Assembly (NCBI GenBank): GCA_030749275.1
Contig: JASMKJ010000056.1
Location: 1-5,390, forward strand
DNA length: 5,390 nucleotides
Reading direction: 5' to 3'
Origin: Acidimicrobiales bacterium
GTDB taxonomy: Bacteria; Actinomycetota; Acidimicrobiia; Acidimicrobiales; Poriferisodalaceae
The notes beneath the pieces are model-generated. The model ran no database searches. It was not told the DNA's origin and saw nothing but the letters and a program-made list of their open reading frames with translations. Both the position numbers and the translations under genes were made by a program. Shown piece after piece: positions 1-5,341 of the stretch (position 1 is the first letter of the stretch; the number at the start of each line of letters is the position of its first letter).

Positions 1-422
1 AAATGGGACCAGAACCGTTTGCTACGGGACTGACAGCCGACGAACTTTGGCGCAGAACGAAGGGTCGTAAACAAAGGATCAAGACACAACTTTTGGGGCA
101 ACGAGTGGTCGCTGGTGTCGGAAATATTTATGCGGACGAAGCGCTCTTCCATGCTCGAATAAATCCTTCTCTTAGGTCCATCACCCGCCTTCAGGCGGAG
201 AGACTGCTCAAGAGCTTGCGCATGGTTTTGTCTCAAGCGATTGAAATGGGCGGAACAACACTTCGTGACTATCGCAACCTAGAAGGCGAGGGTTCGAACC
301 AGAACTATCTCCACTGTTACGGGAGAGCAGGTCTTCCTTGCCTTGATTGTGGCTCCGTGCTCCGATCTCGCACCATTGATGCTCGCTCAACGACTTGGTG
401 TCCGACGTGCCAGCGCCGTTGA
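1..422 (+). CDS. mutM: Formamidopyrimidine-DNA glycosylase (MutM/Fpg), C-terminal part, 5' end outside window
   Basis: This is the C-terminal ~139 residues of a bifunctional base-excision glycosylase/AP lyase that removes oxidised purines such as 8-oxoguanine; the reading frame starts at base 3. The stretch GRKQRIKTQLLGQRVVAGVG, followed by NIYADEALF, is the Fpg helix-two-turn-helix signature, whose Asn contacts DNA phosphate. GGTTLRDYRN and the GEG-containing loop are typical of Fpg rather than Nei. A C2/C2 zinc finger closes the protein: CLDC, then RSTTWCPTC, with the conserved Arg before the last Cys pair. The catalytic N-terminal Pro-Glu lies outside the window, so activity cannot be judged here. 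The ATG at base 3 is only an internal Met codon, because Fpg is usually about 270-290 residues. The TGA stop is at 420-422. The gene converges on the nei-like gene. Confidence 0.93.
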   Translation, partial: MGPEPFATGLTADELWRRTKGRKQRIKTQLLGQRVVAGVGNIYADEALFHARINPSLRSITRLQAERLLKSLRMVLSQAIEMGGTTLRDYRNLEGEGSNQNYLHCYGRAGLPCLDCGSVLRSRTIDARSTTWCPTCQRR

Positions 423-456
423 GAGACATCAAGCAGTCTTTGGAGCGGATGATTTG

Positions 457-511
457 ACTCGGGTGGTCACATAAGCAGGTGATTAGAGAACCAGTCGTTA
501 TGAACCCGAGT
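457..511. repeat. 8-bp inverted repeat between the convergent mutM and nei genes
   Basis: ACTCGGGT at 457-464 and ACCCGAGT at 504-511 are perfect reverse complements separated by 39 nt. They lie in the 113-bp gap between the two stop codons. The position suits a bidirectional transcription end, but the loop is long and no U tract follows on either strand. It is therefore a weak terminator candidate and may be chance. Confidence 0.25.
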
Positions 512-535
512 GCTCATTTGCATACATCAAAGGCG

Positions 536-1327
536 TCACCTGGCTTGGCAACGATCACACCACCAACAATTCCTGCCGGCGAATGCGCTGACCCTAATAG
601 GAGAAGCGCATCGGCGACATGGCTGACCCTCCCGCTTGTACACATACAAAGAGTCCTCGGGCTTAAGGCGCCCAGGTGTTCGGCCAGAGTCTTCTTGACT
701 GACCGTAACGATCCGGTTTAGACGAACCCCCTGCCGTAATTGGGAAACCGACAAATCCCAAAGATTTTTTATCTCGGCTGGATTCAGATCACAGGAAGGG
801 CGTTTGGGGTGAATGCCCAGCAAGAAAAGGAATTCGGCCCGGTAAACGTTGCCGATTCCAGCAATCACCGATTGGTCCAGAAGTGAAATCGCGATCGGAG
901 TCTTTCGCTTAGCTAACCCGACCGCAAAGTCTTCGCATCGACTACCTCGGCGAAGCGGGTCAGGCCCGAGAGCGTCCGTTGTCGCAACAAATTCATCCGC
1001 TCCGACCAGCACACATTTTTGGGGACCTGTGAGATGCCATGCTTGACGGCCCTCCAAACGAAGCCGCACCGTTTCGGTCGGGGAAACGTCAAGGGGCTGT
1101 GGCCTAAATTTCCCTATCAATCCGAGGTGGATATGCAGAATCGTCTCAGTCGAAAAGCGAAGGAACAAATGCTTTCCCCATGCTTCACTGCCCAACAGAG
1201 GTTTCCCAGTTATGAGCGAAGCACCATGATCGAACCGTCCTTGCGGTGACGTCGCTTTGACCACACCTGTGGCCAGATCTGACCGCAAATCTTTAGACAA
1301 TCGATGAATAGTGTGACCTTCAGGCAC
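536..1327 (-). CDS. nei: Nei-type (endonuclease VIII-like) DNA glycosylase/AP lyase, actinobacterial Nei1-like
   Basis: This is a 263-residue base-excision repair enzyme expected to remove oxidised pyrimidines and nick the resulting AP site. I chose the GTG at 1327. It gives V-PEGHTIHRL, so after removal of the initiator the catalytic Pro-Glu becomes the N-terminus, as the family requires. An AGAAAGG ribosome binding site lies 5 nt upstream. SEAWGKHLF carries the conserved beta-hairpin Lys (residue 52), followed by HIHLGLIGKF. DQSVIAGIGNVYRAEFLF (about 151-168) is the helix-two-turn-helix signature with Asn160. The zinc finger uses Cys237, 240, 257 and 260, with an extra Cys at 254. GPDPL and the tail YVYKREGQPCRRC resemble M. 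tuberculosis Rv2464c (Nei1) as I recall it. The frame stays open upstream to 1798, but that part is antisense to the peptidase gene and unlike any Nei N-terminus. Confidence 0.93.
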   Translation of the reverse strand: MPEGHTIHRLSKDLRSDLATGVVKATSPQGRFDHGASLITGKPLLGSEAWGKHLFLRFSTETILHIHLGLIGKFRPQPLDVSPTETVRLRLEGRQAWHLTGPQKCVLVGADEFVATTDALGPDPLRRGSRCEDFAVGLAKRKTPIAISLLDQSVIAGIGNVYRAEFLFLLGIHPKRPSCDLNPAEIKNLWDLSVSQLRQGVRLNRIVTVSQEDSGRTPGRLKPEDSLYVYKREGQPCRRCASPIRVSAFAGRNCWWCDRCQAR

Positions 1328-1332
1328 CGTAA

Positions 1333-1339
1333 CCTTTCT
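1333..1339 (-). promoter_or_regulatory. Ribosome binding site of nei
   Basis: AGAAAGG on the minus strand is 5 nt before the GTG at 1327. It decides this start over upstream in-frame candidates, which lack such a site and would add residues before the catalytic Pro. Confidence 0.7.
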
Positions 1340-1356
1340 AATGCGCGCACAAACGT

Positions 1357-1360
1357 GAGG
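1357..1360 (+). promoter_or_regulatory. Ribosome binding site of the P1-family peptidase gene
   Basis: GAGG is 7 nt before the ATG at 1368. It lies inside the 40-bp gap shared with the divergent nei start. The gap is too short for two complete promoters, so the promoter for each gene must reach into the coding sequence of the other. Confidence 0.65.
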
Positions 1361-1367
1361 TCGGCAT

Positions 1368-2264
1368 ATGGCTCTAGGAATCGAAGAAGTGAAGGTGGGA
1401 TGTTGGACTGACGAAGAAAACGCGACAGGAGTGACTGCCATACTCCCACCCGCAGGCTCTCTCGGGGCCATAGCTGTGCGAGGTGGAGCCCCGGGCACTC
1501 GAGAAGCGGCTGCGTTAGGGCCAACTGGTTCGGGACAGGAGTGCCACGCTGTTGTCTTATGCGGTAACAGCGTGTTTGGCTTAGCCGCGGCAGACGGTGT
1601 CGCAGAATGGTGTGTAGAGAACAACAGGGGACTCGAGTTGGCCTCAGCGATAGTACCGGTGGTGGCTGCGGCGGTGGTTTTTGATATCACGGGCCCGAAC
1701 AATCCTCGACCGGGCCCAAATGCGGGTCGAATGGCTTGCGAGGCTGCTACGAACTTGGACCCTAGCTCTGGTCGTGTTGGAGTTGGTAGAGGTTGCACCG
1801 TCGGTAAAGCAGCAGGCAGAGGGTACGCCAGTCCCGGTGGTCAGGGAATAAGTGTCGTCCAATCCGGAGACCTTGTGGTCGGCGCGATAGTCGCAGTAAA
1901 TGCATTCGGCGACGTCCTAAACCCCGACGGAACGGTACTTGCAGGCTCATCCGCACCGCCGGATACCCCGCGCTACCCGGCCGTGTCAATCGAAGAAGTA
2001 GCCGCCTGGGAATCAGGAGAAGAAAAAGCAAACACCACAATCGGGTGTTTGGTAACAAACGCCCAACTCACAAAAGCCGAAGCCTGCCGGGTCGCGGATC
2101 TAGCACACACCGGCATAGCGCGCGCTATCGATCCACCTCACACCTCGGTTGATGGCGACGCTCTCTTCCTACTCTCTACCCAGGAAATAGCAGCTATTCC
2201 CGATCAGATTGCAAACCTGGGAACTCAGGCTGTAACGCAAGCGATCAGAAACGCGGTCCAGTAA
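1368..2264 (+). CDS. P1 family peptidase (DmpA/BapA-like Ntn-hydrolase, MEROPS family S58)
   Basis: This 298-residue predicted aminopeptidase/amidase has the DmpA fold. Such enzymes are made as one chain and cleave themselves before a Ser or Thr that becomes the nucleophile. Family blocks appear in order: GVTAILPPAGSLGAIAVRGG then APGTRE (21-46), CGNSVFGLAAADGV (65-78), GCTVGKAAG (142-150), NTTIGCLVTNAQLTKAEACR (222-241), and AHTGIARAIDPPHTSVDGDA then LFLLST (246-271). The expected cleavage is between Asn222 and Thr223, giving alpha and beta chains of about 222 and 76 residues. The overall plan resembles M. tuberculosis Rv1333. No signal peptide is visible, so it is likely cytoplasmic. Substrate specificity cannot be read from the sequence; relatives act on D-amino-acid amides, beta-peptides or N-terminal residues. 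It is Cys-rich for the family (eight Cys). Start ATG with GAGG 7 nt upstream; TAA stop at 2262-2264. Confidence 0.9.
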   Translation: MALGIEEVKVGCWTDEENATGVTAILPPAGSLGAIAVRGGAPGTREAAALGPTGSGQECHAVVLCGNSVFGLAAADGVAEWCVENNRGLELASAIVPVVAAAVVFDITGPNNPRPGPNAGRMACEAATNLDPSSGRVGVGRGCTVGKAAGRGYASPGGQGISVVQSGDLVVGAIVAVNAFGDVLNPDGTVLAGSSAPPDTPRYPAVSIEEVAAWESGEEKANTTIGCLVTNAQLTKAEACRVADLAHTGIARAIDPPHTSVDGDALFLLSTQEIAAIPDQIANLGTQAVTQAIRNAVQ

Positions 2265-2336
2265 ACGCACATCACTGAATTTTCACTCTTTGGTGGCACG
2301 GACAATTGGCAGAGTGTGTCACTATCTGTGCACCAG

Positions 2337-2352
2337 AGAAAGGAGGTGGTCC
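2337..2352 (+). promoter_or_regulatory. Extended Shine-Dalgarno-like sequence matching the 16S rRNA 3' end
   Basis: AGAAAGGAGGTGGTCC can pair with the usual bacterial 16S 3' end (5'-GGATCACCTCCTTTCT) at all 16 positions, with one G-U. Ordinary ribosome binding sites pair over 4-7. The GGAGG core is 11 nt before the ATG at 2358, slightly longer than optimal. The other genes in this window have only 4-7 nt sites. The match is read directly from the sequence; its use as a ribosome binding site is inference. Confidence 0.6.
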
Positions 2353-2390
2353 ATACAATGCCGTTACTTAAGAGGACTCTGGAGGTGGTC
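2342..2390 (+). repeat. Direct repeat GGAGGTGGTC, two copies 39 nt apart
   Basis: GGAGGTGGTC occurs at 2342-2351 and again at 2381-2390. The first copy is the core of the extended SD; the second lies inside the short ORF, just before its stop. In both, the GGAGG core ends 11 nt before a translation landmark: the ATG at 2358 and the TGA at 2397. A third GGAGG at 2417-2421 forms one arm of the local hairpin. Confidence 0.6.
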
Positions 2391-2399
2391 GGGCGCTGA
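2358..2399 (+). CDS. Short ORF (13 codons), possible leader peptide
   Basis: The ATG at 2358 follows the extended SD-like sequence and encodes MPLLKRTLEVVGR, then TGA. The peptide matches nothing I know and has no run of one amino acid that would suggest classical attenuation. The last codons contain GGAGGTGGTC again, 11 nt before the stop. After the TGA the same frame stays open to another TGA at 2508-2510 (36 codons, ending MMSVSVLAQ). The -1 frame is open from 2372 to a TGA after the codons AAG TCC near 2513-2518 and would encode a basic stretch with KSRKRW. Recoding is thus possible on paper, but no classical slippery heptamer is present. The simplest reading is a terminated leader peptide. 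Confidence 0.35.
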   Translation: MPLLKRTLEVVGR

Positions 2400-2415
2400 G
2401 GCGACCTGCCAACTT

Positions 2416-2430
2416 GGGAGGAAGCCTCCT
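2416..2430 (+). other. Short hairpin carrying an anti-SD-like CCTCCTT
   Basis: GGGAGG (2416-2421) pairs with CCTCCT (2425-2430), including one G-U, around the 3-nt loop AAG. The 3' arm reads on as CCTCCTT (2425-2431), the same as the anti-SD core of 16S rRNA. It could instead pair with AAGGAGG at 2340-2346 upstream. Confidence 0.45.
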
Positions 2431-2513
2431 TCCTAAATCAAGGAAGAGGTGGCGACTCCAATCCCGGACCATCCCGCCTGATGATGAGCGTGTCGGTCCT
2501 CGCGCAGTGAAGT

Positions 2514-2530
2514 CCTGACGTTTCGTCAGG
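2514..2530 (+). other. Perfect 7-bp hairpin upstream of the terminator
   Basis: CCTGACG (2514-2520) and CGTCAGG (2524-2530) are perfect complements around a TTT loop. No U tract follows, so it is more likely a structural element of the putative RNA than a terminator by itself. Confidence 0.55.
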
Positions 2531-2552
2531 CACAACATCTCAGGTGTACTAA

Positions 2553-2581
2553 GGCGCCCCCGCAATCAAAGCGGGGGCGTC
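2553..2581. terminator. GC-rich terminator hairpin, probably bidirectional
   Basis: GGCGCCCCCGC (2553-2563) pairs with GCGGGGGCGTC (2571-2581) over 11 positions, one of them G-U on the + strand, around the 7-nt loop AATCAAA. The sequence after it is A/T-rich but has no long U tract on either strand (CAACTTTATA on +, TTAGTACACC on -), as is common in actinobacteria. It can end both the + strand intergenic locus and the - strand lipoprotein/MmcQ operon, whose last stop is 55 nt away. Confidence 0.75.
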
Positions 2582-2635
2582 AACTTTATATTGACTCCAA
2601 CTAACACCAAAACGAGACAGGGCAGTCCAAAGGCC

Positions 2636-3004
2636 TTAGCTGAGACCCTTAACCTCACCTTGGAGACGTAATTTGAGAGCTTTAGGCAAGTTGTCAACGA
2701 CAAGGTCGTAGCTATCTTCAATCCACTCCTGGATTTCGCTTAACGGTATGGAGCCATCAAGAAAAACTCGGTTCCAATGCTTCTTGTGAAAGTTGCTGGC
2801 GCGAACAGAGGAATACTTCTGCCTTAACGATTCTGCTCTTTCAGGGTCGCATTTAATGGTTAAGGAAAGATGATCAGATCTCATCGGAAGTAGCGCGAAC
2901 ATTTTCCCTCCCACCTTGAACACCGAGACGTGATCGCCGAAAGGGAAATCTTCGACAGCTTCAGGTTGACCCAAACAAGTTTCGGCTAAGAGTTGCCGCG
3001 TCAT
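2636..3004 (-). CDS. MmcQ/YjbR family protein (DUF419, CyaY-like fold)
   Basis: This 122-residue protein belongs to a widespread family of small, probably DNA-binding or general-purpose proteins of unproven function. Recognisable family blocks are FPFGDHVSVFKVGGKMFALL in the first half, LSLTIKCDPERAESLRQKY in the middle, and HKKHWNRVFLDGSIP followed by SYDLVVDNLPK near the end. The length is normal for the family. I chose the ATG at 3004, which has GGAG 5 nt upstream. A TTG at 3022 would add six residues but has no ribosome binding site. The gene starts 23 bp after the lipoprotein stop on the same strand, so the two are probably co-transcribed, although no functional link is evident. Confidence 0.88.
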   Translation of the reverse strand: MTRQLLAETCLGQPEAVEDFPFGDHVSVFKVGGKMFALLPMRSDHLSLTIKCDPERAESLRQKYSSVRASNFHKKHWNRVFLDGSIPLSEIQEWIEDSYDLVVDNLPKALKLRLQGEVKGLS

Positions 3005-3009
3005 CCGAG

Positions 3010-3013
3010 CTCC
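3010..3013 (-). promoter_or_regulatory. Ribosome binding site of the MmcQ/YjbR gene
   Basis: GGAG on the minus strand is 5 nt before the ATG at 3004. It favours this start over the TTG at 3022. Confidence 0.6.
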
Positions 3014-3027
3014 ATTCCCCAATTACA

Positions 3028-5301
3028 TCATGATGCCGAAACAAATATCTCACCGTCCATGTCGGCGACCAGATGGGTGTCGCGGGTATGGCCTTGAGAA
3101 ACTGCTTGGTATTGGTGCTCGAAGGCGATCTCCTGGGCGGAACCTGACCGGTTGTAGACCACATAACCGTTGGTGAACTCTCGAATGAACAGGCCGTTGA
3201 TGTCTTGGTGTGTTGTTCGTTTCGGTCCTAAAGGTTGACCGAGATCAGCGTCCCAGAACTCATACCAGTTGTGGGCGTGTGCCTCGATGGGGTCTGCACC
3301 AAATACGACGTTACCGTCTGAATGGGTCAAACTGAGAGTGGTGATGAGGCGCATCCATCGTTGGTTCTCTTCAGAATTTCGTTCCGCTATCTGTGCGTCG
3401 TGGTCTGTTTCTACGTAGTTGTAGACAACTCTCCAGCCTTCCAAACAACTCGTCCGGGGTTCTCTCAGGTTCTCTGATCCCCAATACAGAGAGTCCTCTA
3501 TAGTTTGCAGTTCTTCGGTTGTGTATCCCGAAAATGTGTCTGCCTTCACCGCTTCCATGAACATACCGTTCAGGTAGGGAGCCGACAGGGGTGCGGTCCA
3601 TTGGTTGGTGTTCCCTACGATCAGAAAATCATCACTGACTAATTCTCGAATGCGTCGCAAGATAGCAAGGCGTGCCTCTACCTCTTCCTCCAACGTCATG
3701 TAGAACTCATCCCAGTGAAGGAACGATCCCGCAGTTCGGTGGTGTTCATTCCACCAGTCCAAGAAAATTCCGTCAACCACACCGCTCTGTTCCAGGGCGA
3801 AAGCTTTCTGAGCTATCAATTCGATCAGATCAGGGTTGCGGAAGTCGACCAACGCCAACTGGATCTCTTCGGGTTGGATGACTCCATCAAGGTTGTTGTC
3901 CATACCGAACGCAGGAACCGGTTCGTTTGATTCGTCTCGAATCCAAAACGGAGAATCGGGAGGGTAGTCCCCGAATTTCCATAGGTCCGTGATCGTGGCC
4001 TCATCTCCGACAAAGGGTCCTTCTCTGTAGAACACAGACGCAATGAACGTGAAATTTGGGTTGAGTTGGTGGAGGGCGTCTTTCTTCACGGAAGGTTTGC
4101 CGTTCCATGTCGCTTCAAGAGTTGTCGACAAACCCGGATACGGCTGGTCGTCGGTGCGGACCCAGTCCAGGTTGAGAACGTGGGGCGTTGAAATGACGAG
4201 GTCGTGACTGGCGAGTCGTTCCAGTTCAGTTAAGTCAGGTCGGTTTTGGATTCCTTCCCAGGCTTGGCAGGTGCGAGGAAACCCTGATGAAACGGCAACT
4301 TCTTTAGCTTTAACGATTCCAGGCGCATAGGTTTTGTCCCCCACTTCGTTCGGGTCATGGGGAGCTAGTTCGACGTCTTGTCGTGTTGTTCCTCGACGGA
4401 GCTCATCGAAATACATGTGTTGTGTCAACATCACGTCGCACCTGCATTTGGAGATGAAGGCGTTGTAGATACCGAAATCGAACGTAGTTCTGGTTGCTCC
4501 GTCCATGTTGGGTCCGGTCAGGGTTTTGGTCAGTTCACCGTCGAGATACAGCTCGATGCGACCGGTGTCGCCCTCCGACCAGACGACGTGCATCATGACG
4601 TCAACCCAATGACCTCGAACATCAGGGTTGGGTGCCACTGTGTCTTGAGCTATCAGATCGTAGTTACGGTCGTTGAAGGTGTATCCGAAACCGTTTTTGA
4701 AGTCCCGTAGATAGAAACGGGCTGAGTTATCGGAGTTGAACTGCCCAATGAACGTCGACGTTTTGCCTTGTTGCAATGATTTTGGTGGCAACCACATCGA
4801 CCAGCCGTACCAGAAGTCGTCTCCAGCTTTGTTGGGGTACATGTCTTCGCCGTACACGGCTTCGGGTCGCCAGCTTTGAGATAGTTCGTGTCGGGATCGG
4901 TCAGTGGTGCAGTCATCCCAACCGTCATTTGAGTTGCAGTCCCCGTCTCGTACTTCGAAACGAAACGAATACTGGCCCTGGCGAACTGGATGTGGGGAAC
5001 TAACAACCTGACATCCGTGATCTTTGAACCCTGCGGGTTGTTTCATTTCGAACGCCCAACCACTCACCAAGTCCCCGCCATGGGTGCCGGGTAGCAGCGC
5101 ACCGTTCGGGTCGCCTTCTGTGGCCGGTTCGAACAGCTCATGGCACGGTGTCCCATCAGGCATAGGTACCCCAAAAGCGGCATCGAATTCAGGGTCAGGG
5201 GTTGTGCTCGGCATGGGGTAGGTCTGTTCAGTGCACGCACTCAAAACAACGACCACCAGGAAGCCGATGAGGAATGTGGTGGTGGGGTTGCGACGTTTCA
5301 T
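3028..5301 (-). CDS. Secreted lipoprotein: polysaccharide-lyase-like domain fused to a putative TIM-barrel glycoside hydrolase
   Basis: This is a 757-residue protein. From the ATG at 5301 it begins MKRRNPTTTFLIGFLVVVVL then SAC, a textbook lipoprotein signal with lipobox LSAC and lipidated Cys23, so it should sit on the outside of the membrane. The first domain (about 80-310) resembles the heparin-lyase-like jelly roll (Pfam Polysacc_lyase): RDGDCNSND-GWDDC (118-131), DRSRHEL, WYGWSMWLP (164-172), HWVDVMMHVVWS, GRIELYLDGE and MYFDEL. The second (about 345-640) resembles uncharacterised glycoside-hydrolase TIM barrels: DLVIST, LNPNFTFIASVF, FWIRD, LVDFRNP, VDGIFLDWW with Asp515 as a candidate catalytic acid, and GMFMEAV with Glu583. 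An EF-hand-like loop lies at 468-479. The end, NGLFIREFTNGYVVYNRSGS, looks like the beta-domain that closes such enzymes. Substrate unknown; an anionic polysaccharide is plausible. In-frame ATGs at 5310 and 5343 have no better ribosome binding site and would extend the signal n-region. Confidence 0.8.
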   Translation of the reverse strand: MKRRNPTTTFLIGFLVVVVLSACTEQTYPMPSTTPDPEFDAAFGVPMPDGTPCHELFEPATEGDPNGALLPGTHGGDLVSGWAFEMKQPAGFKDHGCQVVSSPHPVRQGQYSFRFEVRDGDCNSNDGWDDCTTDRSRHELSQSWRPEAVYGEDMYPNKAGDDFWYGWSMWLPPKSLQQGKTSTFIGQFNSDNSARFYLRDFKNGFGYTFNDRNYDLIAQDTVAPNPDVRGHWVDVMMHVVWSEGDTGRIELYLDGELTKTLTGPNMDGATRTTFDFGIYNAFISKCRCDVMLTQHMYFDELRRGTTRQDVELAPHDPNEVGDKTYAPGIVKAKEVAVSSGFPRTCQAWEGIQNRPDLTELERLASHDLVISTPHVLNLDWVRTDDQPYPGLSTTLEATWNGKPSVKKDALHQLNPNFTFIASVFYREGPFVGDEATITDLWKFGDYPPDSPFWIRDESNEPVPAFGMDNNLDGVIQPEEIQLALVDFRNPDLIELIAQKAFALEQSGVVDGIFLDWWNEHHRTAGSFLHWDEFYMTLEEEVEARLAILRRIRELVSDDFLIVGNTNQWTAPLSAPYLNGMFMEAVKADTFSGYTTEELQTIEDSLYWGSENLREPRTSCLEGWRVVYNYVETDHDAQIAERNSEENQRWMRLITTLSLTHSDGNVVFGADPIEAHAHNWYEFWDADLGQPLGPKRTTHQDINGLFIREFTNGYVVYNRSGSAQEIAFEHQYQAVSQGHTRDTHLVADMDGEIFVSAS

Positions 5302-5341
5302 GGATCCCATATGGCTCGATCGAGCTGTTCCAAGGGTTCTC

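Larger units (their letters stand above)
2337..2530 (+). ncRNA. Candidate structured RNA or leader-peptide transcript (no known family recognised)
   Basis: This stretch lies between the peptidase gene and the terminator at 2553-2581 and holds no conventional gene. Possible RNA pairings visible by eye are: 2416-2421 with 2425-2430 (local hairpin); 2340-2346 with 2425-2431 (SD with anti-SD-like CCTCCTT); 2345-2352 with 2466-2473 (8 bp, one G-U); 2393-2396, 2398-2401 and 2404-2406 with 2502-2505, 2498-2501 and 2495-2497 (11 bp with bulges); and 2514-2520 with 2524-2530 (perfect). Some of these exclude each other, which would fit a switch. I recognise no tRNA, tmRNA, RNase P RNA, SRP RNA or named riboswitch. 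A weak promoter may lie at GGACAA (2300-2305) with TATCTG (2324-2329), 18 nt apart. Whether it is transcribed is unknown. Confidence 0.35.

Noticed and set aside
479..1249. Several + strand ORFs of 65-80 codons opposite nei
   Set aside because: These are shadows of the nei coding sequence; composition and position fit antisense frames, and none has a convincing start.
1328..1798. N-terminal extension of the nei reading frame (157 extra codons on the - strand)
   Set aside because: It is antisense to the well-supported peptidase gene, has no family similarity, and would bury the Pro-Glu that must be N-terminal in Fpg/Nei enzymes. The GTG at 1327 has a good ribosome binding site.
2397..2399. 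TGA read as selenocysteine
   Set aside because: A Sec codon 13 residues into an unrecognised peptide, with no conserved Cys-type homologue and no convincing SECIS-like loop at the required position, is not supported.
2368..2565. 65-codon - strand ORF across the intergenic locus
   Set aside because: No ribosome binding site or recognisable protein; it runs through the hairpins and into the terminator. It is an open frame in GC-rich non-coding sequence.
2265..2590. Known RNA genes (tRNA, tmRNA, RNase P, SRP RNA, 6S) or a CRISPR array
   Set aside because: No cloverleaf, no family-specific conserved motifs, and no regularly spaced repeats; only one 10-mer is repeated, and only twice.
3005..3022. 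TTG start at 3022 for the MmcQ/YjbR gene
   Set aside because: No ribosome binding site precedes it. The ATG at 3004 has GGAG at the right distance and gives the usual family N-terminus.
4378..4710. 110-codon + strand ORF inside the lipoprotein gene
   Set aside because: It is fully antisense to a gene with clear domain motifs and a lipoprotein signal; no start signal and no similarity seen.
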